Shown here in pieces: positions 22,813 through 33,236 of a DNA stretch of 64,000 nt (within the stretch, counting starts at the first letter, position 1; each line of letters starts with the position of its first letter). A program made the translations under genes and the position numbers. Source of the DNA: Chlamydoabsidia padenii (Eukaryota > Mucoromycota > Mucoromycetes > Mucorales > Cunninghamellaceae). The stretch is from contig JAIWND010000001.1 in assembly GCA_025330725.1 (NCBI GenBank), forward strand, positions 1,363,501-1,427,500. The letters run 5' to 3'. A model generated the notes under the pieces. That model made no database searches, had not been told where the DNA came from, and saw nothing but the letters and a program-made list of their open reading frames with translations.

Positions 22813-23554
22813 CTCTTTGGCGGTGGTCATGCATGGGGCTGAAGAAAAACAGTACTTTATTCCCGTCAAGTCAACAACAACAACAACAATCTTCTTTAGG
22901 ATTAAAGGTCGGTATTGCTACACAATTTGCCCTGAAATTCACCAATCCATTATAAGAAGTCAGTGTCACGTTACTTTGGCCACACCTCCACCTGCGAATC
23001 AATCACAACGAAAACAACAGGAACCTTCTTTTAATGAAATCGATGATGAACGTACTCCTCCTCAACAACCTGTCAATGGTCGGGTCACCATCCTCTCACC
23101 TTATTTTACTGTCAAATACTTATAATGATACCATTGAATATGATGATGAAATGTATCCCCTTGGAAACAAGTCAAGATCAGGTCGATCAGCATCTAGTGG
23201 TTTTCATGAAAAACGGAACAACTATACTAGTGTGATTGTCGAAGTCATTTCTGATAAAATGGGTGAATTCAAGGCAAGTAAAAAGTAAAATAAAACTCCT
23301 GGACAAAAAGGAAACTAACCACTATGCATTATATTTAGTTCCCCTTGTTGGTCACTTGCAATTACAAATCAGAGGAAGATAGAATGGATGTATCCTATGG
23401 TGACATTGACGAAGAAGATATTGACAAGATGGATATGGACAGTAGTATGGATGGATCAAGAAAAGCCAATTCGTCAATACGTATGAATGATGATCGGACA
23501 AAAAACTACTCTTTTTTGTGTCTGGTGGGTCTTGGCAATGTACAAGATACTTAA
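22813..23554 (+). pseudogene. Dynactin p62 (DCTN4)-like C-terminal fragment with frame breaks
   Basis: Pieces in three frames resemble the C-terminal half of fungal dynactin p62. LGLKVGIATQFALKFTNPL is followed by an in-frame TAA and EVSVTL. A shift leads to VTLATPPPANQ...GRVTILSPYF, and another shift to YNDTIEYDDEMYPLG...SVIVEVISDKMGEFK. An intron (about 23274-23340) then precedes FPLLVTCNYKSEEDRMDV and a KNYSFLCLVGLGN end. The N-terminal zinc-finger part is absent upstream. At least one stop and two shifts suggest a pseudogene; assembly errors are the alternative. Confidence 0.5.
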
Positions 23555-23959
23555 TAGAATAGATTAGACATAGTAAACACACACATATATATATACATAT
23601 TAACAATAATAAAGACATAATTGTTTATTTTTATTTTGATAATGTGGGGTATGATAGTCTATTTTAGTATTAATTCATACTATATTAACGGCGACCAAAG
23701 GAACAAGATCATATGTAAAAGAGATTTAGTTAGTGTTCGCCGCATTCAAACACTTGTATAATCACTTCGCATTAGTGTTCGCACCGCAGATATAAGGATC
23801 GATGATTTTATACTAGACCAATTGTGAACCACCACCAAAACCAATGGGTTCCATTTGTGCACTCCAGCCAACTACATTATAAAAAGACCGAAGACGGGGT
23901 TTAAAATTTACAAGGTTTTATTTGGTGAAACATACAACAACAAACAACAAATAGCTATT
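23555..23959. other. Convergent spacer
   Basis: Contains (AT)-rich sequence, AATAAAG near 23609, and a GACGGGGTTTAAAATTT motif copy at 23893-23909 in plus orientation. No gene seen. Confidence 0.45.
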
Positions 23960-25048
23960 CTAAGATCCAATAGCTACCACTAATGCTTGTATCACAGCGC
24001 CAGCGCGTAACTTGACCGTATTGGAATCCAAAGGAGGAGTAGAAGTCAGAGTAAAATCAGCAATGATGGAAGTATGATCATCAAGAATTTTCCCGAGATG
24101 AATCAATCGTAAATGGTGGGTATCAGGAGTCAAATGTGCATTGGTGTCGGCATAGATACGAGATTTCAAGAGAGGAATGGTTTCATTGGTGGAGCTGATC
24201 TTGATGGAAAGATCTTTACCTGTGGATAATCGTACAACAATAGCGTGATCACCAGGTATGGCTGAAATATCAGGTAAAGTGTTGTTGCCCAGAGTTTCGG
24301 ATGATGTTGATTTCCTTGCAATGGATATTGGATGTTGTTGATCCATGGATGATACACCACTGATTGTTTTTTGATGTCCTTTTACTAGAGGTCGTTGAGT
24401 CATAGACGAGGCTAATTCGCATGGTTGATCATCTTCCACAGTATTCGATTGCTGTCCAAGATCTATTTCATTACCACCAGTAGTATCATCATCAGCAAGT
24501 AGATTAGTAGGTTCGACCAAACAATATAATGGAACTTCATATCGGTTGCCAAGTTCTATACAAAAAAGTATTTAATACATTCCTATCTGCACATCACCCC
24601 CTCCTCCTTTTTTTTTTCTTCTTGTCTTGATTCTTACCATCATAGATACCGTCATTTGGATTACCTGTAGGTAAGGTAATGTTAGCTGCATCCAAGATTG
24701 ATTGAGCCAATATAACATCGTCATTTGTCACTGCTGCTTGAATAGCTTGCCATATTTCCGGTCGTCCCTATAAAGGCAAATGGGTTAAATTGGCCTCCTT
24801 CTTGACAATAATTACCTGTCACTTACCTCGTAAAACGGCGCTGTTTCCCAAAAAGTAGATCGTTGTTCCAAGAGTCTTGTACGAGTGATAGGAATGTCCG
24901 AAGTCCATTGAATGTTGTTTCGTTTAAAAGGCTTGCCTATGAAAAAAATAGAGTTGGATGAGATGACAATGCTTTTGGTTTTAACAAGATACTTACCACC
25001 AGTGACAGATCTGCCTTGATTAGATTGACTAGATATACAGCACCCCAT
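23960..25048 (-). CDS. UBTD1/2-like ubiquitin-domain protein, N-terminally acylated
   Basis: Homolog of UBTD1/UBTD2 (DC-UbP), proposed shuttles linking E2 enzymes and deubiquitinases. Exons 25048-24997, 24936-24827, 24767-24638 and 24555-23960 total 888 nt, 295 aa. MGCCISSQ at the start is a strong N-myristoylation/palmitoylation signal. The DC-UbP N domain follows: KPFKRNNIQWTSDIPITRT, FWETAPFYEGRPEIWQAI, LAQSILDAANITLPTGN, YDELGNRYEVPLYCL. A disordered Ser/Gln linker leads to a C-terminal ubiquitin-like domain (IVVRLSTGKDLSIKI...LRLIHLGKILDD). The length and order match the family, with a longer linker. Confidence 0.92.
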
Positions 25049-25432
25049 GAGGTTAAATAATAAAGATGAATAAGTATAAACAAATAAAAATGTATATATG
25101 TATAATGTAAGAATAGATAAAAAGTAATACAAGAATAAGAGGATTAAAAATAAAATAAAAAGTAAAGTAAAAAGAGAGGGGAAGAGAGAGACAAGAGAGA
25201 CAAAAAAAAAAAAAAAAAAAAAAAGAAACCAAGTCATTTTCTATTGTGGGTCAAACTGCATATTTTCAAATCCCGCGAATTTTAATTTTGTGCTTCAAAA
25301 AAGGCAATTAACCAATAATGAACCTAAACCTACAAACTAAAATGAATAACAGGGCAATAAACAAAGGGCTAAACTAAGCTAAAAGTCTAAAAAAGATAAA
25401 AAGAAGGAGGGGTATATAATCTATACTATGTA
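25049..25432. promoter_or_regulatory. UBTD-like gene promoter and PPTase 3' flank
   Basis: A 23-nt A tract (25201-25223; T in gene sense) lies in the presumed 5' leader. GCGGGATTTGAAA on the gene strand is at 25264-25276, about 220 bp before the ATG. No gene. Confidence 0.5.
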
Positions 25433-26457
25433 TCAAGATAAAAGAGTCTTCAGATCCATTCTTGTAAAAATAGAAGGTTTGCCGTTATACATGTCACCAA
25501 GGTTCATTGTCGTTTGACCAAATTGCACGAGTTCCTTGTCCAATAGAGGGTCACCCATTTTTGAACCACAGCACACCACACTGATGGTTTGTGAATCCAA
25601 ATAGTCCAGATGAATGCACCAGCGTGATGTACCTTCTCCTTCTTTTCCATACAGTCCCAGTTGTATTGCCTTGGTATCACGTGAGAGAGACCAGCAAGAA
25701 TGGTTTAGTGGAAGGATACAGAATTGATCCAAAGCTAACGCTAGTCCTTTGCCGATCGCTTTAATATAACTTTCCTTGAGTCCCCATATTTGGTAAAATG
25801 TCGTCAATCGATGGTGTTCATTCTTGATAGATCCGAGTAACTGTCGTTCTTTATCCATTAACTAGACCATTTAGAATAAAAAGATAAGATGAGATTAAAA
25901 ATAATCAATGTTATACATAGATCACTTCATTTCTATACCTGGTCATTATAACTGGAGATGAAATCATTGACAGGACCATAAGTATCATGATTGACATCCA
26001 CCACATCCACACCGATTAACATGCCTGTTTCTTCAGTAGCACCAAATATCACCCAGTTGCCATCATGCGATATATTGAAATCCGTCTTTTGCAGAGGATC
26101 AGCCTAAATAACAAGAAGTGAGTTTACTAATCAATTAACAGCCAACAACTTACCAAAGCAGGTTTCCCATCTGGTTGAAGGTAGAATTCAATATTTTGCC
26201 AAGGGACCTTTAATGTTTTGGAGTAATAATACCGTCGTAATAGTCGACCACCCAAAGCCAAACGACGATCCTTTTCAAACTTATATCGTAATACTGCTGC
26301 GTGTTCTATTGGTGGTAATCGTTGTAAGGCTTCATCAAACTACAATAATGTATAATCATTAGTAACACAATGTCTTTTTGTATTATTTATTTTTCATATT
26401 TACCTGGTCACCAATATCGTCAATGTTGAAGGATAATAATGTAATAGGAGGAGTCAT
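25433..26457 (-). CDS. 4'-phosphopantetheinyl transferase (Lys5/AASDHPPT-like)
   Basis: Transfers phosphopantetheine from CoA to carrier domains; in fungi it activates alpha-aminoadipate reductase (lysine synthesis) and other carrier proteins. Exons 26457-26404, 26339-26154, 26103-25939 and 25861-25433 total 834 nt, 277 aa. Core motifs: RLALGGRLLRRYYY and FNISHDG near the middle, IGVDVVDV with the Mg-binding Asp residues, and IWGLKESYIKAIGKGL with the catalytic W-x-x-K-E. The length is typical of Lys5/AASDHPPT. The T-rich leader is seen as a 24-nt A tract on the plus strand at about 26476-26499. Confidence 0.92.
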
Positions 26458-26558
26458 GAGAAAGTGAAGAAGATGTAAAAAAAAAAAAAAAAAAAAAAAT
26501 GATAAGGTAGCCGTTTATTTTAAAAGACCGATCGGGGAAAGGGTATGTTATAAAACGA

Positions 26559-27683
26559 TCAAGATCCACCACCACACCTGTAGACGAATTGAGTATGCTT
26601 GGAATTAGGTAAACAGTCCACCTGTAAAGAAGCTACTTGATCATCCAATACACCAGGAGCATAGTAACAGACTTGACGTTTAGGAATGACCAAGATGGGC
26701 AACTGGCCATGACGGATATGAGTATCATACAATTCGACGCCCTGATCATCGTCACGGTGTTGAGTGAGTAAAAGTTGGTTTTGATAGTCGAATCCTGTCC
26801 AAAGCATCGAGTCGGATCGAAACACCCAGATATGATCCAAGAGAGCCACTTTGGTTGCATCTTCATGAGGAGGCGGGGCAGCATCTTGACGTGGTCCCTG
26901 AAGCATCGCCATAATTTCCTGTTGTTGCTGTTCATCCAAGATATCACCTAATTGTGCTGTAGCATACATGGTTTGAATAGTTCCCTTTTGTCGTTTGCGT
27001 CGTCGAAATAAAGAGGCCAACCGAAAGAAGGATTTCTTCTTTTTGTGTGTTGAGAAAGGTTGTTGTTGTTGTTGAATGGGTGGTGATGGTGGCTGATGGT
27101 TATCCGTGTTGATGAAAGTATCTTGTTTGTAGGTCTTGGTTGTCGAGTTGCCTGTTGCTGCTGAGGTGAGAGCTTGGACTACTTTGTTTAGTTCGGCATT
27201 ACGCAACGCTTCGGCTTCTTGAGGTGTGATAGAGTCTTCTTCGTCTTCGTCAAGCTGATCCATGGATGAATCCGAGTGATGTCGATGGTCGTTGGGTTCA
27301 TGATGATAGATGGATTGTCTACGATGGTGAGGATTCGTTTTTTCATCAAAAGTATAAGGATCAATCTAAAAGAAGAAGAAGAAGAAAAAAAAAGAGAAGT
27401 TAGTTTATCCGATAATTTTAAATCCCGCCCCAAACAAGGTTCCCTTTTTGGAATTTACTTTGTATGCATGATAGTTGCCTTCATCCATTTCATGGTAAGG
27501 ATCGTGTCTTTTCAAAGACTGAAACGAAGGTTTCCGAGAAGAAGATGGCGCTCGTTTGATGGGATGAGAAGGATAATAGTAAGAATCATCCTCAGGCCAA
27601 GAAAGAGTGTCATGACGATGTGGGTGGTAGTAATAATGTGAATCTACTTGACGATGTCTTTGTTGTTTTTGCTGTTGAATCAT
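26559..27683 (-). CDS. Uncharacterised basic, low-complexity protein
   Basis: Not recognised. Two exons, 27683-27459 and 27365-26559, give 343 aa in phase. The N-terminus is Tyr/His/Arg-rich (SHYYYHPHRHD, DSYYYPSHPIKR). A Gln run (PPIQQQQQPF) and a polybasic stretch (HKKKKSFFRLASLFRRRKRQK) suggest membrane or nucleic-acid contact. The last ~110 residues look folded, with alternating hydrophobics (VALLDHIWVFRSDSMLWTGF...PILVIPKRQVCYYAPG) and end CGGGS. The 93-nt intron contains a copy of the promoter motif (27417-27428), so a shorter protein starting at ATG 27263 is a real alternative. Confidence 0.65.
27417..27428 (-). promoter_or_regulatory. Motif GCGGGATTTAAA inside the first intron
   Basis: Sense-oriented copy of the recurrent promoter motif within intron 1 of the 26559-27683 gene, 154 bp upstream of the internal ATG at 27263. 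Confidence 0.35.
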
Positions 27684-27795
27684 TTTCTTTTGTGAAATTA
27701 ATAGAAAAAAGAGAAAAAAGAGAGACAAAAATGATGAGAGATGCTTTTTAATGAAAAAAGATGGAAGAATAACAAAACACCAAAAGTAGATGGTG

Positions 27796-28114
27796 CTACA
27801 TCACGATGCAACAGGCTTCACTTGGATCTTTAGACAGTTCATCAGGATCTCGTGGATTGATAAATGACATTTCTGCCTTGTAGATTCGTTTCCCGCCTTT
27901 ACCTTGATAAACAGCTCTCATGAATCCAGATACATCCTCCACACTATCAAAGTTCATATTGATTGAGGCTGTGTCGCCAGGTTAGTCTAGTGATGAGGGG
28001 TGACTTGAAAGACTTACTATGTTGCCCATGGTACTTTTCAGCGAGAGGAGCCACCTCGGGATGTCGTAGAGTAAGTGCTGATTTATAATCATACCATGTT
28101 TTTTCATGTTCCAT
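27796..28114 (-). CDS. Small CAAX-box protein of unknown family (89 aa)
   Basis: Exons 28114-28018 and 27968-27796 join in phase (270 nt, 89 aa). The C-terminus reads SEACCIVM: CIVM is a classical CAAX prenylation box and the preceding Cys could be palmitoylated, as in Ras proteins and fungal G-protein gamma subunits. The body (WYDYKSALTLRHPEVAPLAEKY, SVEDVSGFMRAVYQGKGGKR) is not a GTPase and lacks the coiled coil expected of a G gamma. I do not recognise the family. It probably acts at a membrane. Both splice sites are consensus-like (A|GTAAGT, CACAG). A GCGAGATTGAAA motif copy lies about 275 bp upstream (28388-28399). Confidence 0.7.
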
Positions 28115-28570
28115 ACTGTATGTTTTTTCTTTTCTTTTTTATATTGTAATCGTTATACCCATCATCGCTTTTTATACTCTTCCTGTTGTTATTGCATGAA
28201 TTTCCTTTTTCGGAGCTTGAATTTCTTTTTTCTTTCTCGACAATGAACCCTGTATCGTGATCCCAGAAAAGGTACTCTACTTCTTTCTTGCATGAAAACA
28301 ATGAGAGAAAGTTTGTATTTACAAATCAAATATAAGATTGAAAAATAAAAGTCGCAGTTGCCGAAGTAGGATGTCGCCCCAAGTGAATTTCAATCTCGCA
28401 TTATTTATCGTTGAAGGTTGGCACGGTACCATTGGAGTAAAACTAAAGTCAATTATAACAAAGAAAAGACAAAATTATGTACAAGTCGAAGCTTTATTGG
28501 AAGTATATATATAAAAAAGCAGATAAAAGATACAAATTTGGGGAAACTAGCTACTGTAACTAAGGGGACA
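28115..28570. other. Upstream region of the CAAX gene
   Basis: Contains a T/C-rich leader and the motif TTTCAATCTCGC on the plus strand (28388-28399). Sequence beyond about 28450 is the 3' end of the decayed gene on the same strand. Short frames here are not convincing. Confidence 0.4.
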
Positions 28571-28572
28571 CT

Positions 28573-29696
28573 AACTACTACAACTAATATACATTCGCGT
28601 TTTCTTGAGGCAGTCAGCGCAACGAGAGGCAGAGTACCCAGCATAACCTTTAAGAACCTTGTGAGTCACACCATAGGGCGAGATTCACCAATAGTTTCCT
28701 TGACTTGATGGCCACCAGAGGTAGTTTGCGCATTCTATCAAATATATATGTGATATGTAGTTAGTTTTCAACAAAATGGCAATTTACAGGATGTTTTTTT
28801 TGTAACACTTACCCAGCTGTGATACCTCGCACCAAAGATCTCTGAAGGGGATCCAAATCCTTGCCTAGTACCAAGAGATCAAATTCAGCATCATCCTTTG
28901 ATTGTATATTTGATTCCACATTGTTAACGATACGAGATAGCTTCATAAACACACGATCAGTCATATCCAGGTTCAAGTCCATGCATTCCGCCAGTAGTTC
29001 CTTGTTCAGATCAGAAAGAATGTCTTCGGTGAAAACATTCATGCAGCGCGGGCTGTGTTGATCGGGGCATAAAAGAAGTATGTTCGACATGGCCAAAAGT
29101 TCATGCACAGAGGATTCGATCAAGAGCAAGCTACTGCTGGTCATTTCACGCACAGATTGTTGGAATCTTGTAAATAATCCAGCTACATCCACGTTCTTGA
29201 AAACCCATGGCATCAATGGAGTCGGGGTTTCCATATTTTCCAATCCAGCATCGGTCGTCGCCACGGTGTCAGTATCATGAGATTCAGCGGTGTCGTCGAA
29301 TGTGGTAGTAGGAGTATTTTGTGAGGAGGTTGAAGTGTGGGTGGAAGTGAGCATCATTGCTTCTGTTCTAACAACGCCATGGATGTATTCAGCACAGTCG
29401 GCATGGGCGTCGAGTTCGGTGTTCATTCGTGACCTTGCTAACCACAACAATTTGTATTATTCGGATTTCCTAAATGAATTGAATTCTGATTCCAAGCGTT
29501 GCCGGTCTTCAGCCAGGTGGCGGTTGCTGATAATCGAGGTGTATCGACTGACTGCATAGTTTTTGTCGAGTATGCCGAATTCATTTATGAAAGATTTCAT
29601 TGTGAGGGTATTTCTGTTGTTGATACACCACTGAACATCGGCGGCCATAACACGCTGTTTCTTGTTTGGTCGGTTGTTTGTGGATGGAGTCGTCAT
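28573..29696 (-). pseudogene. Member of an unidentified gene family, interrupted by a stop and a frame shift
   Basis: A frame from ATG 29696 (MTTPSTNNRPNKKQRV...) ends at TAA 29459-29457, then the same frame continues open to a good donor at 28813 (ATG at 29426 starts MNTELDAHADCAEY). The middle is a helical region (VHELLAMSNILLLCPDQ, DLNKELLAECMDLNLD). An intron (28735-28812) leads to NAQTTSGGHQVKETIGESRP. A frame shift would then be needed to read YGVTHKVLKGYAGYS...CADCLKKTR. That last piece is homologous, at DNA level, to 30370-30443 on the plus strand. It is either two small genes or one decayed gene; the family is unknown to me. Confidence 0.4.
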
Positions 29697-29700
29697 TAAT

Positions 29701-30180
29701 AAAGAGTGGGCATGACGAGAATCAAAAAAGAAAGGGAGAATGAGTTAAATTTTTTTCCTGAAAAGCGGAACTTGAAACCCCAGATCCTACTGGGCAGCCA
29801 CATCTTTTTGTTTTTATAGAACCATGGTAAAAAAAAGCTGGCGGTTCTTTTTTTCTCACCTATGCTTTTGAAATACGGTTTGAGCAGCTTGAGAGATGCT
29901 TGGGATTAGTACGTTTTGTCTTTTATTTAAAAGCCATACCGAAAGCCCATGAGACTGTCCCTATGATGGAAAACTTCAACAGTTGGAAATCTTGGAAACG
30001 GGTTTCCAGATGGCTTAAATCGTATAGTATACACTCTTGGTAAGTAATGTTTTTCCTTTTGTTTTTTGTTTTATCTTACTGATTACTTTTTATTTTATTT
30101 TTGTTATTATTATTATTCCACTTGCATGTAACCGGCTACACGAGTGACTATTTATCAAGCGGCTCCTTGTATCTAATACG
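29701..30180. other. Region between two paralogous fragments
   Basis: An open stretch from ATG 29824 (MVKKSWRFFFLTYAF...) reaches a GTAAGT at 30041, but no acceptor joins it in phase with the next fragment. It may be a remnant exon. T-rich intron-like sequence follows. Confidence 0.3.
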
Positions 30181-30443
30181 ATGGCCAAGATGGCGGAACT
30201 TCCCGATGTGATTTTTGGCAATGACAAATTCGCTGGGTTTTGGTATGTAAAAGATCGACTTAGGAACAATCACTCTGTACTAATGATTTACGTTATTGAA
30301 TTTTTTACAGTTACAATGGAACAGGAAAATCATACGACAATGATAAAAGACGCTTTCCATATGGTGACTCACAAGGGCCTTCAAGGTTATGCCCGATACT
30401 CTGTCGCTCGTTTGCTGACTGTCTCAAGAAAACACCCATATAG
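30181..30443 (+). pseudogene. Second fragment of the same unidentified family
   Basis: Two exons, 30181-30242 and 30311-30443, join in phase to 64 aa: MAKMAELPDVIFGNDKFAGF, then YNGTGKSYDNDKRRFPYGD and a Cys-rich end (RLCPILCRSFADCLKKTPI). The last 75 nt match the 3' end of the locus at 28573-28680 in inverted orientation, differing by a 2-nt indel after TATGGT. The fragment is short and has no clear N-terminal part. It could be a small intact gene; I favour a decayed copy. Confidence 0.4.
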
Positions 30444-30825
30444 ATTAGATGTAATAGTAGTTTCCCCATAATTGTATCTTTTTATTTGTTTTTTATGTGA
30501 ACCTCCAATAAAAATTGATTTGTACATGTTGTTATGATTTATTTTTGTTTTTACTTCAACGTAGGCTTTTTTTTAACTTCAATGTAGGCATACTTTAGTG
30601 ATATCCCAATCTCCAGCGACAAATAATGCGACATCGAAATTTACTGAGGATCGCATTCTACTCCAGGAAAAGCGACTTTTATTTTTTCAAACCACAGCAT
30701 TCTTTTTCTTGCAGGGCGACATGATTTTCAACAAGTGCGACATCTAACTCTGGAACGACTGTATCATACCCGAAAAGCCGCGCCTGATATTTATTGATGA
30801 TCAGGATTGTACAGCACAAGGCCCA

Positions 30826-31262
30826 ACTTAGTTCAAAACCCGCTTACCCTCACCTTGAATCTTGGAGAGCTCCACTGCCTTAATGAACAAGTGATGCTAA
30901 TGACAAAAGTGGCCATAAGCATTCCTTAGCCTATTTCCAACAAACTTTACAAAATGGTCAATGTACCAAGTCCTCTGTATGGAGCAATATAGCCTCAAGA
31001 TCATTTTAACTTGACTTTGGAAAAAAAAGTTGCAGAATGAAATATTGTCACACAAGACAAAACCTATTTCAAAACCCGCTTACCCTCACCTTGAGCCTTT
31101 GGAGAGCTCTACTGCCTCAATAGACAAGTGATACTCATGACAAAAGTGACCATGAGCATTCAATAGCCTATTTACATCAAACTTTACATAATGACCAATG
31201 TACCAAATCCCTTGTATGGAGCTATACAGCCTTACAATCATTTTAAAAGATGTAGAATGAAT
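30826..31262 (+). repeat. Two tandem copies of the ~240-bp repeat
   Basis: Copy 1 (about 30826-31040) and copy 2 (about 31060-31262) share TTCAAAACCCGCTTACCCTC, GAGCTC, TGCCTCAATGAACAAGTGAT-like, GACAAAAGTG and TGGAGC(A/T)ATA blocks with each other and with 12503-13265. Here both are in the same direction. Each starts with a sequence close to the recurrent promoter motif (TTTCAAAACCCGC). Confidence 0.8.
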
Positions 31263-31608
31263 ATTTATAACGAACCACCCCTATACTTTTTAAAATCATG
31301 ATCTTTTCTACGCTCGATTAAATTCTTGCGTATGCATCAAAATGATTGGAAGAGGACTCATTAACTCTTCTGGCCATTTGTCTCTTTTTTCCCCAGTCAA
31401 GTGAATGTGTGTAACATGAGAAAGTACCATTCGAGGTGCCAAACAAAAGGATGAAAAGTCTTGGCATAATGAAAAACAGGAACGTTGTCGGGATTTGAAA
31501 TACCCTCCCTCCTTTTCGCATGAATGGAAAAAGCTTTTTCCCTTCTACTTGATGAAACTACAATGGTATGTTTCAAAGAGACGAGTGAATTCCCCACTGT
31601 GTCACTCC

Positions 31609-31643
<35 letters not shown>

Positions 31644-32076
31644 TACATACAGTGTACATATTTGTCTTTAACCGATGATTGATCCGCTTTTTTTCATAAT
31701 GAAATGGAAATAAACAAATAAGATTCATCCCAGAAAGAAAGTTCCCTTTATGAATTTTACTTGTTTATCACCCCATCTCCTTTACATTTTTTCTTTTGAT
31801 CAAATCACTGTCTTTGAATTTTATCGTATCATAACATAACAACATTCATTGGTTTACTTGTTAAAATGACGTATAACACACACCTTCATTTATAACCCAC
31901 ATGGGGAAATAGATTTTTCATGCCCGCATGTCGGGGACTGGGCCGAAGGGATTTAAAAATCCCCCTCATGTAAACTTTTTCTTGTCTTCCTCCTCTTTCT
32001 CCTCTTTTTTTTTTTTTATTAACACATTCCTCTCTTCTTCTTCTTCTTCTTCTTCTTCTTTTTACACTCTATACTC
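31263..32076. promoter_or_regulatory. Upstream region of the F-box gene
   Basis: TCGGGATTTGAAA at 31488-31500, a 34-nt T tract (about 31610-31642), and the near-palindrome GGGATTTAAAAATCCCC at 31948-31964, 113 bp before the F-box ATG. CT-rich leader at 31983-32060. No gene. Confidence 0.45.
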
Positions 32077-32910
32077 ATGGACCTATTAACTAGTCTACCC
32101 TCGGAAACATTATGGCAGGTACTCACTTACCTCACAGTACACGATCTCTCTCGTATACGATTGGCAAGTAAGAAACTATCTGTCTTTGCTGATCATCCCT
32201 CTCATTGGCGACATCTCCACTTGACACCACCACCACCATCACCATCATCACCACTACCATTATCTTCAACAACCTGCCAACGATCCAAAGACATGACCTC
32301 CACCTTAACATTATGGAATCTCAAGGATCTTCAGCAAGTTATTGGACCACACCGAAACATGATCAAATCCATTCAAATCTATGGTGTACGGGATAACATT
32401 GTACGTTATATACTACAACACTGCGTGAATCTTACCGACCTGACACTTTGTGGATGGGCGACTTTATCTGATCATGCATTCAAATACATTCATCCTACCA
32501 ACAAACTGAATCGATTGATGCTGGTCGGGGCCCAAGAACAACCAAATTACACGGCAATGGATGCAACCACTCTGGCTCACTTGATCTTACAATGTCCTCT
32601 TAAAGAACTCTCACTGGCTTGTCAAGTCCATATACATGCCCATACCTTGTTATTCGAACTAGGCCAACGACGGCATGTATCTCCTATACAACTTGAAAAA
32701 CTTACCTTGGCCACCCGACGAACTTGGTTAAACGAACATGTATCGACCTTATTTGATACTTGTCCTTCTTTGCACCATCTCTCGTTATTTCCCGCTGCTG
32801 CTGCTGGGGGGTTTGACTTGACTCGAACGAAAAAGGTGAATGAAACGCTGGATCTTACTCAACAAGAACTAGGCGATTCGACAAATATGACAATTCATCG
32901 ATCTACATAA
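32077..32910 (+). CDS. F-box protein
   Basis: Probable SCF ubiquitin-ligase substrate receptor. Single exon, 277 aa. The N-terminal F-box reads LTSLPSETLWQVLTYLTVHDLSRIRLASKKL, continuing to HWRHLHL (residues ~4-48). A Pro/Ser run follows, then leucine-rich-repeat-like segments (IVRYILQHCVNLTDLTLCGW, LAHLILQCPLKELSL, LFDTCPSLHHLSLFP). Start ATG follows a CT-rich leader. The substrate is unknown. Confidence 0.82.
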   Translation: MDLLTSLPSETLWQVLTYLTVHDLSRIRLASKKLSVFADHPSHWRHLHLTPPPPSPSSPLPLSSTTCQRSKDMTSTLTLWNLKDLQQVIGPHRNMIKSIQIYGVRDNIVRYILQHCVNLTDLTLCGWATLSDHAFKYIHPTNKLNRLMLVGAQEQPNYTAMDATTLAHLILQCPLKELSLACQVHIHAHTLLFELGQRRHVSPIQLEKLTLATRRTWLNEHVSTLFDTCPSLHHLSLFPAAAAGGFDLTRTKKVNETLDLTQQELGDSTNMTIHRST

Positions 32911-33236
32911 AAAAATGTCATCCAACTTTTGGTAAATACTAGATTAGTTTAGTAACATACACCCCCCTCCTTCCCTCCTTTTAGTTTTATATACCTGTAT
33001 AGCTCTTATATCTTATATATTGCTACTACCCCCCTCTCACTTTTTTTTTAGTCTTTTTACTTTTTGTACTTTTAACTTCATTCTTCTTGAAAATAAAAAA
33101 CATGACTTTATTACATCTATGCACTTGATTTGAAGTCCCGCTTACAAACATGTGGGTGGAAAATCCCAGTTTGGATTAATTTGTTTCGGTGCCTCTGTGT
33201 GCGATTGAACACGTGGGCTTCCATATGGGGTTAAAG
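32911..33236. other. Convergent spacer
   Basis: C/T-rich tracts and TTTGAAGTCCCGC at 33129-33141 (motif copy, minus orientation, though the next minus-strand gene lies the other way). AATAAAAAAC near 33091. No gene. Confidence 0.4.

Noticed and set aside
29824..30041. Open stretch starting MVKKSWRFFF as a first exon of the 30181 fragment
   Set aside because: It has a donor, but no acceptor joins it in phase to the downstream exon, and the composition is ambiguous.
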